From: Haladaptatus paucihalophilus DX253
GTDB taxonomy: Archaea; Halobacteriota; Halobacteria; Halobacteriales; Haladaptataceae
Assembly (NCBI RefSeq): GCF_000376445.1
Contig: NZ_AQXI01000003.1
Location: 257,450 to 321,449 of the forward strand
Reading direction: 5' to 3'
Length of the DNA stretch: 64,000 nt
How positions within the stretch are numbered: position 1 is the stretch's first letter; each line of letters begins with the position of its first letter. The position numbers were made by a program, and so were the translations under genes. Positions 22,971 through 31,711 of the stretch are shown here, one piece after another. Below the pieces are notes generated by a model. That model was not told the origin of the DNA. It made no database searches and worked only from the letters and a program-made list of their open reading frames with translations.

Positions 22971-24029
22971 GTGGAACGCAATCGCCTCCGCGCCGCCCTC
23001 ATCGCCCTCTGTGTCCTCGCGGTCATCTTCGGTGCGTCGCTGTTCCCCGCTACCGGATTCGGGTCGTATCCCGCCGGTCCGGGAGGCGGCAACCGCGCCG
23101 ATACACCGGGTGCGCCGAGCGCTGGCAGTCGCTCGACCGTCAGCGCCGGAAACCCGTCCGACCCGGGAACGGTCGCAACGACGACGGCGCAAACGACGAC
23201 GAACAGCGAATCGAGCGGCGGGTCGGCCGACTCGGAAACAGCCACGACAACGACGACGGCGGCGAGTGCGTCGCAATCGACGAGTAACGGGACCCCGCTC
23301 CTACAGATACTCGGGAAGGCGGTCGGAATCCTCGTCCTCGTCGGGGGCGCATTCCTCGCCGTCGGGTTCCGGAGAGGAACCCTCGCGCTGGACGGCGACG
23401 GCGCGATACCGCTCACGGTTCGCGGGATTCCCGTCGGCGAACTCGTCGGGAAGATACCCGCCAGAACGATGGGCCTTGTCGTCGGGTTCTCGGCGTCGAT
23501 TCCGCGACTCGCGGACGACGCCATCGGCCTGCTGGGCGAAGTTGGACGCGGCCTCGCCGCGAGCACCGTTGGACTCGGTTCGGCGCTCGGGAGGACGATA
23601 GCCGTCATGGGACGCGGCTTCAGCGGGACGCTCCTCGCCATCGGCAGCGTCGGAAGCGGCCTGTTCTCGATTCCCAAGACGCTCTCCCGACCCACCCTGT
23701 CCGGCCGTTCCGGCGGGAAATCGGAGAGTCGAACCGCGACGAACGAGGGGACCGCACCGGCGGAACCCGAAGAACGCGGCCCGCCGAGCATCGAAGAGGC
23801 GTGGGAATCCATGACCGAGCACCTCCCGGTCAGGCGTCGGCGAACGACGACGCCGGGAGAGTACGCACGCGAAGCGATTCAGCGGGGCTACCCCGCCGAC
23901 GCGGTGCGTCAGTTGACCGCCGCCTTCCGCGAGGTTCGGTACGGGAGCTTGCCGCCGACGGCGAACCGCACGAAACTCGCCCGCGCGGCGCTCGACAAAA
24001 TCGACCGCTTCAGGGAGGGTGACGAATGA
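22971..24029 (+). CDS. DUF4129 domain membrane protein
   Basis: 352 residues, GTG start. It has an N-terminal signal/anchor (LRAALIALCVLAVIFGASLF), then a long Ser/Thr/Gly-rich extracellular linker (about 35-110), a helix (AVGILVLVGGAFLAVGF), and a cytoplasmic C-terminus ending with EYAREAIQRGYPADAVRQLT and FREVRYG, the typical DUF4129 ending. An AT-rich TATA-like stretch (AAGATATTTG) about 30 nt upstream supports the start. First gene of an overlapping four-gene operon (ATGA, ATGA and GTGA junctions). In other prokaryotes DUF4129 accompanies MoxR/DUF58/transglutaminase sets. Confidence 0.85.
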   Translation: MERNRLRAALIALCVLAVIFGASLFPATGFGSYPAGPGGGNRADTPGAPSAGSRSTVSAGNPSDPGTVATTTAQTTTNSESSGGSADSETATTTTTAASASQSTSNGTPLLQILGKAVGILVLVGGAFLAVGFRRGTLALDGDGAIPLTVRGIPVGELVGKIPARTMGLVVGFSASIPRLADDAIGLLGEVGRGLAASTVGLGSALGRTIAVMGRGFSGTLLAIGSVGSGLFSIPKTLSRPTLSGRSGGKSESRTATNEGTAPAEPEERGPPSIEEAWESMTEHLPVRRRRTTTPGEYAREAIQRGYPADAVRQLTAAFREVRYGSLPPTANRTKLARAALDKIDRFREGDE

Positions 24030-24700
24030 TGCGTCTCGTCGGGCGCGCCGTCGGACGCGTCGCCGGGTACGTCGGCGGGACGTTCAGGAACCGCCGGAGC
24101 CGCGAACGCCTCCTGCTGACGGTCGGCGTCACCTCGCTGCTGCTCGCTTTCGTCGTCGTCTTCGCGCCGTGGGCCGTGCCGGAAGCGACCGTCAAACCGT
24201 TGGTCGGGTGGCTCGCGGACCCGACGACGGTGCTCCTCCTCGCGGGTGCGGGCGGACTGCTCGCCATCTGGTCGCTCGGCGACGGCGTGACGGACGAACG
24301 GGACGAAATCTGGCAGCCGCGAACCGACCCCGAGCGGGCGCACTACGACGAACACCGGACGAGCGGGTCGGACGTGGACGACGGCCTCGGCCTGTCCGGC
24401 AACCTCGGTCTGGAGTCCAGAGAGCGGCGCAGTCGGCGGGCGACGACGCGGCGACACGTCAGACGCGCCGCGGTCGAGACGCTCGCTGGCGACGGATACA
24501 CGAAAACCGAAGCCAGGGAGCGACTCGAAGACGGGTCGTGGACCGACGACCCGCGGGCGGCGGCCTTCTTCGGCGCATCGAGCGCCGACATCCCGCTTCG
24601 AACGCGCATCACCGACCGGGCGCGCGGCCAGACGTTCGACCGCCGCACGGAACGGGCAGTTTCCGAACTGCGAGAACGGAACGGCGGTGAATCGAAATGA
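24026..24700 (+). CDS. small two-helix membrane protein of the DUF58 operon
   Basis: 224 residues. Two hydrophobic helices (LLLTVGVTSLLLAFVVVFA and TVLLLAGAGGLLAIWSL) are followed by a long acidic/Arg-rich cytoplasmic tail with a helical region RRHVRRAAVETLAGDGYTKT. It overlaps its neighbours by 4 nt on both sides, so translational coupling is likely. This position between DUF4129 and DUF58 is conserved in haloarchaea (DUF7269-type, from memory). Function unknown. Confidence 0.8.
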   Translation: MMRLVGRAVGRVAGYVGGTFRNRRSRERLLLTVGVTSLLLAFVVVFAPWAVPEATVKPLVGWLADPTTVLLLAGAGGLLAIWSLGDGVTDERDEIWQPRTDPERAHYDEHRTSGSDVDDGLGLSGNLGLESRERRSRRATTRRHVRRAAVETLAGDGYTKTEARERLEDGSWTDDPRAAAFFGASSADIPLRTRITDRARGQTFDRRTERAVSELRERNGGESK

Positions 24701-25971
24701 GCGGCGGTCCCGAACTGAACGCCGGGATGACGGTGGCCCTGCTCGCCGGTGCGGCGGGCGTCGTCACCGGGAACACCGTGATGTTTCTCTCGTCCGTCGT
24801 CGGGTTCGTCTACGCGGCCTATCAGTTCACGTCGGGGACGCCGGCGCTGTCGGTCGAACTCGACCGCGAGATAGAAGAGCGGTCGCCGCGGCCGAGCGAG
24901 GACGTGACGGTCACGCTCACGGTGGAAAACGAGGGCGACGACGCGATTGCGGACCTTCGTATCGTGGACGGCGTGCCGGAACGGCTCGCAGTGGTTGACG
25001 GGTCGCCGCGCCACGGGACGAGTTTGGGACCGGGCGAAACCGTGTCGTTTTCCTACGCGGTTCGAAGCCAGCGCGGGACCCACGAGTTCGGCCCGACGAC
25101 GCTCGTCGCGAAATCCATGAGCGGGACGCGGGGAGTCCGCGAGGAGCGGACCCTTCCGGCCACCATAACCTGTGATACGTTCGTCGAGGACGTGCCGCTA
25201 TCGCAGTTGACCACCCCGACGCCGGGGCACATCGAGACGGACGCGAGCGGCGAAGGCATCGAGTTCCACTCGACGCGGGAGTACCGGCCGTCGGACCCGA
25301 TGAGCCGAATCGACTGGAAGCGGTTCGCCCGGACGAAGGAACTGACGACGGTGAACTTCCGCGAGAGTCGAGCGGCGGCGGTGTTACTCCTCGTGGACGC
25401 CCGCTCGGCCGCCAGCATCGCTCGGCGGTCCGGCGAACCCGACGCCATCGACCTCTCGGTGTACGCCGCGGAGCGAATCGCGAACGCGCTCGTCCGGCAG
25501 AACGACCGCGTCGGCGTCGCGCTGTACGGGTCACAGCAACTGTTCCTCCCGCCGGGCGGCGGGCGGGAACAGGTCGTCCGCGTCCGTGCGACGCTGGAAG
25601 AGGTGGAGACGCCGAAAGAGCTGTCGAGTAGCAGCGGGCTATTCGGGTCGTCGCGCAACGAGCGAACGATGGAGCGGCGGTTCAAACGGCTTCGAAAACG
25701 GCTGTCCTCGGAGACGCAGGTGATATTCCTCTCGCCGCTGGCCGACGATACCGCCGTGGACGTGGCGAAGCGGTTCGACGCGTACGGACACGCGGTGACG
25801 GTCGTCACCCCGGACATGACGGGAACCGAAACGCCGGGCGGTGCGGTGTCCGAAATCGCCCGGACGGAGCGACTGAACGAGATTCGACGCGGGAACATCA
25901 GGGCCATCGACTGGTCGCCGGACGAACCGCTTGCGACGGCGGTCGAAAAGAGCGCGAGGTGGTCGGCGTGA
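24697..25971 (+). CDS. DUF58 domain protein (vWA-like, MoxR-associated type)
   Basis: 424 residues. Two hydrophobic segments at the N-terminus precede a CARDB/DUF11-like beta domain (VTLTVENEGDDAIADLRI). Then comes the DUF58 signature STREYRPSDPMSRIDWKRFARTKEL near residue 190 and a vWA-like region (AVLLLVDARS, VGVALYGSQQLFLPP). Proteins of this type are thought to assemble or mature membrane complexes together with a MoxR ATPase, which is not in this cluster. ATGA overlap with the gene before and GTGA overlap with the gene after. Confidence 0.9.
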   Translation: MSGGPELNAGMTVALLAGAAGVVTGNTVMFLSSVVGFVYAAYQFTSGTPALSVELDREIEERSPRPSEDVTVTLTVENEGDDAIADLRIVDGVPERLAVVDGSPRHGTSLGPGETVSFSYAVRSQRGTHEFGPTTLVAKSMSGTRGVREERTLPATITCDTFVEDVPLSQLTTPTPGHIETDASGEGIEFHSTREYRPSDPMSRIDWKRFARTKELTTVNFRESRAAAVLLLVDARSAASIARRSGEPDAIDLSVYAAERIANALVRQNDRVGVALYGSQQLFLPPGGGREQVVRVRATLEEVETPKELSSSSGLFGSSRNERTMERRFKRLRKRLSSETQVIFLSPLADDTAVDVAKRFDAYGHAVTVVTPDMTGTETPGGAVSEIARTERLNEIRRGNIRAIDWSPDEPLATAVEKSARWSA

Positions 25972-27452
25972 ACGAGGAGGTCAACCACAGTTCGACGCGC
26001 TTCGGCGGCGCATTGGCAAGCGTCATCGCGGCCTGTACCGCGCTCCTGCTCGGGTGGGGGACCGGCAACCTCGGCAGCGTCGCGGCGGGCGTCGTCGGCG
26101 CGGTCAGCATCGCGCTCGGTGCGATGGGAATGCAGTCGGCGGCGAACGAACGGCGAGCGGCCGGAAGCCTCGGCATCGTCGGGGGGGCGATAGCGCTCAC
26201 CGTGTCCCTCGGACTCGGGACGCCGCCGCTGTTCTCGCTCCTGCTCGGACTCGGCGTGACTGCCGTCGCACTCAACGCGACCGTCTCTCTCTCGTCGGGA
26301 GTCAGCTTTCCGGTGTATCTCATGCTCCGTCGGTCCCTCGCGGTGCTCGTCGTCGGAACGCTCCTCGCGGCGAGCATCCACGCAACGGTCTTCCGAACGC
26401 TCGGACGGGTCGGGAGCGCGATACTCGTCGGAAGCGCCATGTCGAGCACGCTCGCCATGCTCGTCACCCTCCAGATAGGGTGCCTGGTGGCCGTCGAGTT
26501 GCTCTACTGGGTCGTCCCGATACTGGACGACTGGCGTCCGGCGACGGCGGACCTCCGCCACCGGATTCTCGAACCGTTCGGCTTCCGACTCGAAACCGTG
26601 CCGACGCCGTACTGGATGTTCCTCGCGCTGCAGGTCGTCGTCGTGTTCTCCGGTTGGGGACCGCGGTGGTTCGAGAGCCTGCTCACGGCACTGTCGGTGT
26701 TAGGCGATGTCGTCCGGTTCACCATCGGTTCGGGAATCCTTCAGAGCGTCGTGGGCGTCGTCATCCTGTTCGAACTGGTGGTCCTCGCCGCGAGAGGAGC
26801 ACAACACGTCATCATCGCGTGGATGGGTGACGAACCGCCGCAAACGCTCGCGTTCGCAACGGGCGGAATCGCCGCGGTCGCGTTGGCTGGCGTCGTCGCC
26901 GTGGTGTCGATGCTGGTCCCCGCGGTCGGGTCGCGGTTCGCGGCCGCTGAGCCGTGGCAGTTGGTCGAGCAACTCGGCCCGGCGACGGTCATCACGGGCA
27001 GCGTCACCGGCGTGCTGTTGTCGCTCGTGATGGTGCAGGTGATGGCGGTCCTGACCGTCCGCCCGTGGGTCGCGCTCGATTCGGCGAGCGGGTTCGCGTT
27101 CGGCGGCGCGACACTCTTCCTCGGGGCGCTCGTCGCCGCGGGATTGGGCGCGTCGCCGGTCGTGGTCTTCTGTGCGGTCGGTGCCGCCCTCGTCGTCCGG
27201 GACGTCGGCGACCACGCGGCGGAAGTCGGCTTGCAAATCGGCCGGACCGCGGAAACAAGGCGCGGCGAAATCGCCCACGCGACCGGCGGGCTGCTCGTCG
27301 CGGGTCTGGGCGTCGGTCTCGCGGTCGGAACCCTTTCGTTCGTCGGGCCGGTGTCGCTCCCGACGAGTTCGTGGCGAGGGTACCTCGCGCTCGCGCTGCT
27401 GTTGGTCGCGGTCGTTTCGTTCACCCTGCTGCTTGCGACCGACACGGAGTGA
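25968..27452 (+). CDS. polytopic membrane protein of the DUF58 operon
   Basis: About 494 residues with 12 or more hydrophobic segments, rich in Gly, Val and Ala. It uses a GTG start in a GTGA overlap with the upstream stop, matching the ATGA overlaps earlier in the operon; a GTG nine bases upstream is possible. It is the last gene before a 40-nt gap. It belongs to the haloarchaeal family usually found behind DUF58 (DUF7519-type, from memory). No enzymatic motif is visible. Confidence 0.8.
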   Translation: MNEEVNHSSTRFGGALASVIAACTALLLGWGTGNLGSVAAGVVGAVSIALGAMGMQSAANERRAAGSLGIVGGAIALTVSLGLGTPPLFSLLLGLGVTAVALNATVSLSSGVSFPVYLMLRRSLAVLVVGTLLAASIHATVFRTLGRVGSAILVGSAMSSTLAMLVTLQIGCLVAVELLYWVVPILDDWRPATADLRHRILEPFGFRLETVPTPYWMFLALQVVVVFSGWGPRWFESLLTALSVLGDVVRFTIGSGILQSVVGVVILFELVVLAARGAQHVIIAWMGDEPPQTLAFATGGIAAVALAGVVAVVSMLVPAVGSRFAAAEPWQLVEQLGPATVITGSVTGVLLSLVMVQVMAVLTVRPWVALDSASGFAFGGATLFLGALVAAGLGASPVVVFCAVGAALVVRDVGDHAAEVGLQIGRTAETRRGEIAHATGGLLVAGLGVGLAVGTLSFVGPVSLPTSSWRGYLALALLLVAVVSFTLLLATDTE

Positions 27453-27492
27453 CGAAACATTTATTTCGTTGGTTGTGTGAGTTTGATATAAC

Positions 27493-28146
27493 ATGAGTTC
27501 CGGCTGGCCACGATTTGCCGACTCCCCGCGCCAGTTCGTGCGCTATCTCCGCGAGCTAAAGAAACGGGGAAGCAACCTGCTTATCACCGGGGACGTGCCC
27601 GATACCGTCACCGCACGGGCGACCCAAACCCTGTTCGGGGAGGGCGACCGGCGTTACCGCGTTCTCGCACTCCTCGATACGACCAGCCGGATTCCCGACT
27701 CGCTCTCGGTGGCCGACGACCGTCTCTGGGTCGTCGAGCGAGCGGGGGAAAAGCGCTCGGCCAGGCCGAGCGCGTCGAGCGACGTGTCGGTGAGGGAAAC
27801 CGACGATATGGACGGGATTCGACGGGAAATCGGTGCCGCGGCCGATTTCTACGACGACGAGTTCGACGGACTCGACCCGGCCGAACTCCGCATCGGCGTC
27901 GATTTGGGCGTTCGAGACGACCGGGATTCGATACGGGAGTTCGTCGAAGGGACGGCCGAAATCGTCGCCGACCATCGCGGGATGGCCCATTACCACTTAC
28001 CCAAGCCGGACGATGACCCGCTCGTCGACGAGCTTTCGCCGCTGTTCGACGCCCGTATCGAACTCAGGCAGGTACCCGGACAGCCGCCCGAGCAGCGGTG
28101 GCACGTCCCGGCGTTCGATAAAACGACTATATGGGTGCGCTTGTAA
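27493..28146 (+). CDS. haloarchaeal DUF7504-type protein, probable P-loop-like fold
   Basis: 217 residues, acidic, soluble. The opening RELKKRGSNLLITGDVPDTV and the alternation RYRVLALLDTT / RLWVVERAG / RIGVDLG suggest a Rossmann/RecA-like alpha-beta fold without a proper Walker A lysine motif. The C-terminus MAHYHLPKPDDDPLVDELSPLFDARIELR resembles the end of haloarchaeal DUF7504 and DUF835-like proteins. It lies 15 nt upstream of the CHAT protease gene and is surely cotranscribed with it. A TATA-like GATATAA precedes the start. Function unknown. Confidence 0.7.
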   Translation: MSSGWPRFADSPRQFVRYLRELKKRGSNLLITGDVPDTVTARATQTLFGEGDRRYRVLALLDTTSRIPDSLSVADDRLWVVERAGEKRSARPSASSDVSVRETDDMDGIRREIGAAADFYDDEFDGLDPAELRIGVDLGVRDDRDSIREFVEGTAEIVADHRGMAHYHLPKPDDDPLVDELSPLFDARIELRQVPGQPPEQRWHVPAFDKTTIWVRL

Positions 28147-28161
28147 CCCGTCACCGTTTGA

Positions 28162-30201
28162 ATGGAGTTCGAAACGCTCACCCGACGGACCGGGCTCGAA
28201 ATCAGCGACCCAATTGAGAACACCCGGTTCGAACTGTACGTTCCCGCGCCGATAACCCCGGTACAGACGAGGACGGGCAGATTTTATTTTCCCGTCGACG
28301 CCGCCGTCGGATTCGAAACCGCGAGCGTCGAGATTCCGAAACTCGTCTCGCCGCTCGTCTGGACGCAATCCGGCGAGCTCGTCGCCGATAGCACGAGGAT
28401 AGACGGCAACGAGTTTCCGGCGGGCGACTACCTCCTCGAACTCAACAGCACGTCGATGAAGCTCTACCTCGCGTTCGAGAGTGGATTTCGACTCGAACGG
28501 GGGGAAACCGCGGTAACGGTTCGCTGTGAGGGAACGACGCGCATTCGCGTCGGCGCGCGCTCGCTTCACGAGCACCCGGCGGGGACGATAACCGTCACGG
28601 ACGAGGTACGCGATGTGATGCGCGCCGTCTCCCTGTTCGGGTCCGCGCTGAAGACGCTCTCGCCGGAGCGGTCGTTCCCCACCTTGCGCGGACATCCGCC
28701 GCTCATCGAACGCGGGGAGACGTTCTCGGTTCCGGGCGAAATCGAGCCGCCGGAAACGGACGTGACGCTCGTCCTGCCGCCGGAGCGAACGCGGGTGTAC
28801 ACCGCGTCGTCGCTGGCCTACTATCTCGGTGCGGAAATCATCGCGGGGGACGAACCACGGCTCATCGCTGGGAATTTCGAGCAGTCGCTCGACGGACCGG
28901 ACGGCTACGAGGCGACGGTCAATTCGATACTCCGACGAACGTTTTTCTTCGACTGTCTCGCCCGGACGGAGGGCTTCTACGATGTCGAGCTGTACGAGCG
29001 AAAACGGGTTGAGTCGAGGATGGACGTCGATCTCGAGTCGTTGTACGACGCGCCGCTCGCCGACCGGGTGGAGAGGGCGCTTTCGCTGCCGTTCGAACGG
29101 GTCGAATCGGTAGCGATGGACTGGAATCTGACGACGGATATCGTGCCGACGAAGGCGAACGTCGAAGCGCTTCCGTTCGTCGCGTACGACCTTTCGTTCT
29201 GTCGAACACCGTCGAATCCGACGGAAAGGAACGTCACCGAACCTCCCAAAGCGTTCGACGACTTTGCCAGGAATGCGAGCGACTGGCGGTGGGACGACGA
29301 CGACTTCTTTCAGGTGGCGTCCGCACCGACTGCGGAACACGCGTGGATAGGGAACGGCTATCCCCTGGGGGTGAACAAACTCACGCTCGAATCGCTGTAC
29401 CGACGTCTCGACAGACCCGACCCCGACGACTCGACGCTAACCGTTCACGTCGTCTGCAACGACGAGACGATGGAGGACGAAAAGGACGTAGCGGAACAAT
29501 ACGGCGTCCGGGATTTCGTCGAATCGAACGTATCAGTACACCATCAATTGGCTGGCGACGAGTTGTCCGAACTGCTCTCCCTGCCGTCGGATTTCGTCCA
29601 CTTCATCGGCCACGTGGATTCGGACGGCTTTCGGTGCCCGGACGGGCATCTCGATGCCGAATCGCTGTCGAGCGTCGAGACGAACGCGTTCCTGCTCAAC
29701 GCCTGTCGCTCGTACGAACAGGGTACCGCGCTGATAGAAAAGGGAAGTCAGGGCGGCGTCGTCACGATGTCGCCCGTGCTCAACTCCGCCGCGACGCGGG
29801 TCGGGAAGGCGCTCGCCCGGTTGCTCAACGCGGGATTCCCGCTTCGGGTGGCGCTCGAAATCGCACGAACGCAACTGGTAGATAGGCATCGCTACCTCGT
29901 CGTCGGCGACGGGGCGTTGACCCTGTGTCAGAGCGAAAGCGGACAGCCGATTCGCTTGGACGTGGAACCGAACGGGGACGGTTACGTCGTCACTCCAGTC
30001 GCGTATCCGACGCAAACCTACGGTCTCGGAACGGTTCTCTCGCCGATGTTCGACGAACAGAGATACATCGGGTCGGGAACGGTTCGGGCGTTCGAGTTAT
30101 CGGCTGACGAACTCGATGCCGCGCTCGGCGCGGAGGTGATGCCGGTCGAAGCGAACGGTACGCTCCACTGGAGCGACGAGCTATCGACGTCGGACCTGTA
30201 A
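28162..30201 (+). CDS. CHAT-domain (caspase-like) cysteine protease
   Basis: 679 residues. The C-terminal part carries the caspase-like dyad: His484 in FVHFIGHVDSDG and Cys515 in LLNACRSYEQG, 31 residues apart, with GGVVTMSPVLN and GKALARLLNAGFPLRVALE after it, as in CHAT domains. Residues 1-400 form a haloarchaeal N-terminal region (beta-rich, ELYVPAPITPVQTRTGRFYFP) of unknown role, perhaps the sensor or substrate binder. No signal peptide. The 15-nt gap to the preceding gene suggests one operon. CHAT proteins elsewhere execute regulated proteolysis or abortive infection; its trigger and substrate are unknown. Confidence 0.85.
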   Translation: MEFETLTRRTGLEISDPIENTRFELYVPAPITPVQTRTGRFYFPVDAAVGFETASVEIPKLVSPLVWTQSGELVADSTRIDGNEFPAGDYLLELNSTSMKLYLAFESGFRLERGETAVTVRCEGTTRIRVGARSLHEHPAGTITVTDEVRDVMRAVSLFGSALKTLSPERSFPTLRGHPPLIERGETFSVPGEIEPPETDVTLVLPPERTRVYTASSLAYYLGAEIIAGDEPRLIAGNFEQSLDGPDGYEATVNSILRRTFFFDCLARTEGFYDVELYERKRVESRMDVDLESLYDAPLADRVERALSLPFERVESVAMDWNLTTDIVPTKANVEALPFVAYDLSFCRTPSNPTERNVTEPPKAFDDFARNASDWRWDDDDFFQVASAPTAEHAWIGNGYPLGVNKLTLESLYRRLDRPDPDDSTLTVHVVCNDETMEDEKDVAEQYGVRDFVESNVSVHHQLAGDELSELLSLPSDFVHFIGHVDSDGFRCPDGHLDAESLSSVETNAFLLNACRSYEQGTALIEKGSQGGVVTMSPVLNSAATRVGKALARLLNAGFPLRVALEIARTQLVDRHRYLVVGDGALTLCQSESGQPIRLDVEPNGDGYVVTPVAYPTQTYGLGTVLSPMFDEQRYIGSGTVRAFELSADELDAALGAEVMPVEANGTLHWSDELSTSDL

Positions 30202-30211
30202 GCGACGTCGC

Positions 30212-30346
30212 TCAGGGACCGGGACTGATGTCCGCGAAGTTCGCGGCGACACACTGTACTTGGAGCAAAATGAGGGTCGCAGCGAACAGGACACCGAGCA
30301 ATCGGGGGTTCGATTTGACGCGCTCCGATAGCGAATTTATTTTCAT
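30212..30346 (-). CDS. 44-residue single-span membrane peptide (DUF7503-like)
   Basis: ATG at 30346 opens MKINSLSERVKSNPRLLGVL, continues through a hydrophobic stretch (FAATLILLQVQCVAAN) and ends FADISPGP. A short basic N-terminus, the NPRLLGVLF motif, one membrane span and the terminal Gly-Pro match a family of tiny haloarchaeal proteins (DUF7503-type, from memory). AT-rich sequence lies upstream of the start. It is on the opposite strand, 10 nt after the CHAT gene, and faces away from the regulator at 30499. Function unknown. Confidence 0.65.
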   Translation of the reverse strand: MKINSLSERVKSNPRLLGVLFAATLILLQVQCVAANFADISPGP

Positions 30347-30498
30347 GCAATATTATATCCGAGAATAAAGCACTTAATAGTTACTGAAGCTAACAGACAG
30401 AAGAGGGAGCGAGTCCGGGGAACCATCACCGACCGTGGACCCGTACGACAGCGGGAAAATCTAGCGGTTTTAACGGGTAACGCGCGAACGAATCCGCT

Positions 30499-31233
30499 AT
30501 GCAGTCCATCGACGAGGTACATATCGCTCCGCTCGGATTCGAGTACGACCGAATCTTGGGTCCCGTGAAGCAACACGGGGTAGACATCCTCTATCTCCTC
30601 GAACACGATAGTCCGGGAAGTCCCGACTATCACGACGCGTTGAAGGAGGAACTCGACGCGGAAGGTATCGAGGTTCGGTCGCGGACGGTCGATCTGATGG
30701 ACATCTACGACGTTCTGGGAATCGTCACGACGCTCGTCTCCGAACACGAGGACGACATCGTTCGGGTGAACGTCGCGAGCGGGTCGAAGCTCTCGGCGGT
30801 CGGCGCGGCCATCGCCTGCATGGCGACCGATGCGACGGCGTACTACGTCCACCCCGAAGGCTACGCGTACGCGGACCGAAACGAACGCCAGAGTTACGGA
30901 TACGTCGGCGAGGAGGTGCTACCGACCTACCCCATCGAATCGCCGACGCACGACCAAGTGTCCGTCATGCACTACCTCGAAGAGGCGAACACGGACGTGT
31001 ACACCCCGAAGAAAAAGGACCTCATCAGCTACGCCGAGGACGAAGAGTTGTCGTTCATCGCCGACAGTAACCCGGCGAACGACAAGGCGAAGTTCGCCCT
31101 GCTGAACGCGAACATCGTCGACCCGCTGGAACGCGACGGCTACATCGAAGTTAGAAAGGTCGGACGGCAAAAGCAGGTGACGCTGACCGAAACCGGCCAC
31201 GACGTGCTGCGTGCGTTCCGACACAAACTGTAA
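30499..31233 (+). CDS. HFX_2341-type (DUF6293) regulator: CARF-like domain plus winged helix
   Basis: 244 residues. Residues 1-150 form a Rossmann-like domain (VHIAPLGFEYDRILGPV, ILYLLEHD, IVRVNVASGSKLSAVGAAIACM), with the NVASGSK loop where CARF domains bind cyclic oligoadenylate. The C-terminus is a winged-helix region with FALLNANIVDPLERDGYIEVRK and RQKQVTLTETGHDVLRAF. Architecture resembles Csa3 regulators, although no CRISPR or cas gene is in the window. It is probably a ligand-responsive transcription factor; whether it controls the adjacent CHAT operon is unknown. Confidence 0.83.
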   Translation: MQSIDEVHIAPLGFEYDRILGPVKQHGVDILYLLEHDSPGSPDYHDALKEELDAEGIEVRSRTVDLMDIYDVLGIVTTLVSEHEDDIVRVNVASGSKLSAVGAAIACMATDATAYYVHPEGYAYADRNERQSYGYVGEEVLPTYPIESPTHDQVSVMHYLEEANTDVYTPKKKDLISYAEDEELSFIADSNPANDKAKFALLNANIVDPLERDGYIEVRKVGRQKQVTLTETGHDVLRAFRHKL

Positions 31234-31711
31234 CGACGGAAATCGAACGACGGCGAGGTAGTGTTACGAGTTAGAATCGAATAGTGAGTTGAAACAGGGT
31301 CGTGAGTATCGATAGTATGGTGAGTTGCAATACTATCGACAGTCACATGGTAGAACTGAATTATCTATCCCCAGAAGAACTAATCGATGACGACGTAGCG
31401 CCCCATCACACCCACCCTCCACGGTCGTCTCTCCTGATGACCCGCTTCGGCCCTCGCCGCCTCGGCTGTTCGGTTCTACCGACAGCCATCCCCGCGGTCG
31501 TCTCCCCCGACGACCCGCTTCGGCCCTCGCCGCCCAGTGGTCCCATGCTGCCCCATGGTTCCCGGTGGGGCGCGTACGCATCGTCATCTACTCTCCTTCG
31601 ACGGCCGCCGAACCCACAGCTCCGAGCGACGGGAGCAAAATAGGCTCGACGCAAGAGAAGGCAAAACAGAAATCTTCGAAACTCGGCGGTATCTCGGAAG
31701 TCCCGTTCAGG
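31234..31711. other. intergenic with a 40-bp direct repeat
   Basis: About 480 nt without a credible gene. Positions 31422-31461 and 31496-31535 are 40-bp direct repeats differing at three positions, each ending CGCTTCGGCCCTCGCCGCC. The second contains a 7-bp hairpin (GGTCGTC, then GACGACC). Reverse-strand frames through them give an EGRSGSSGETT peptide twice, but are otherwise low-complexity. Confidence 0.7.
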
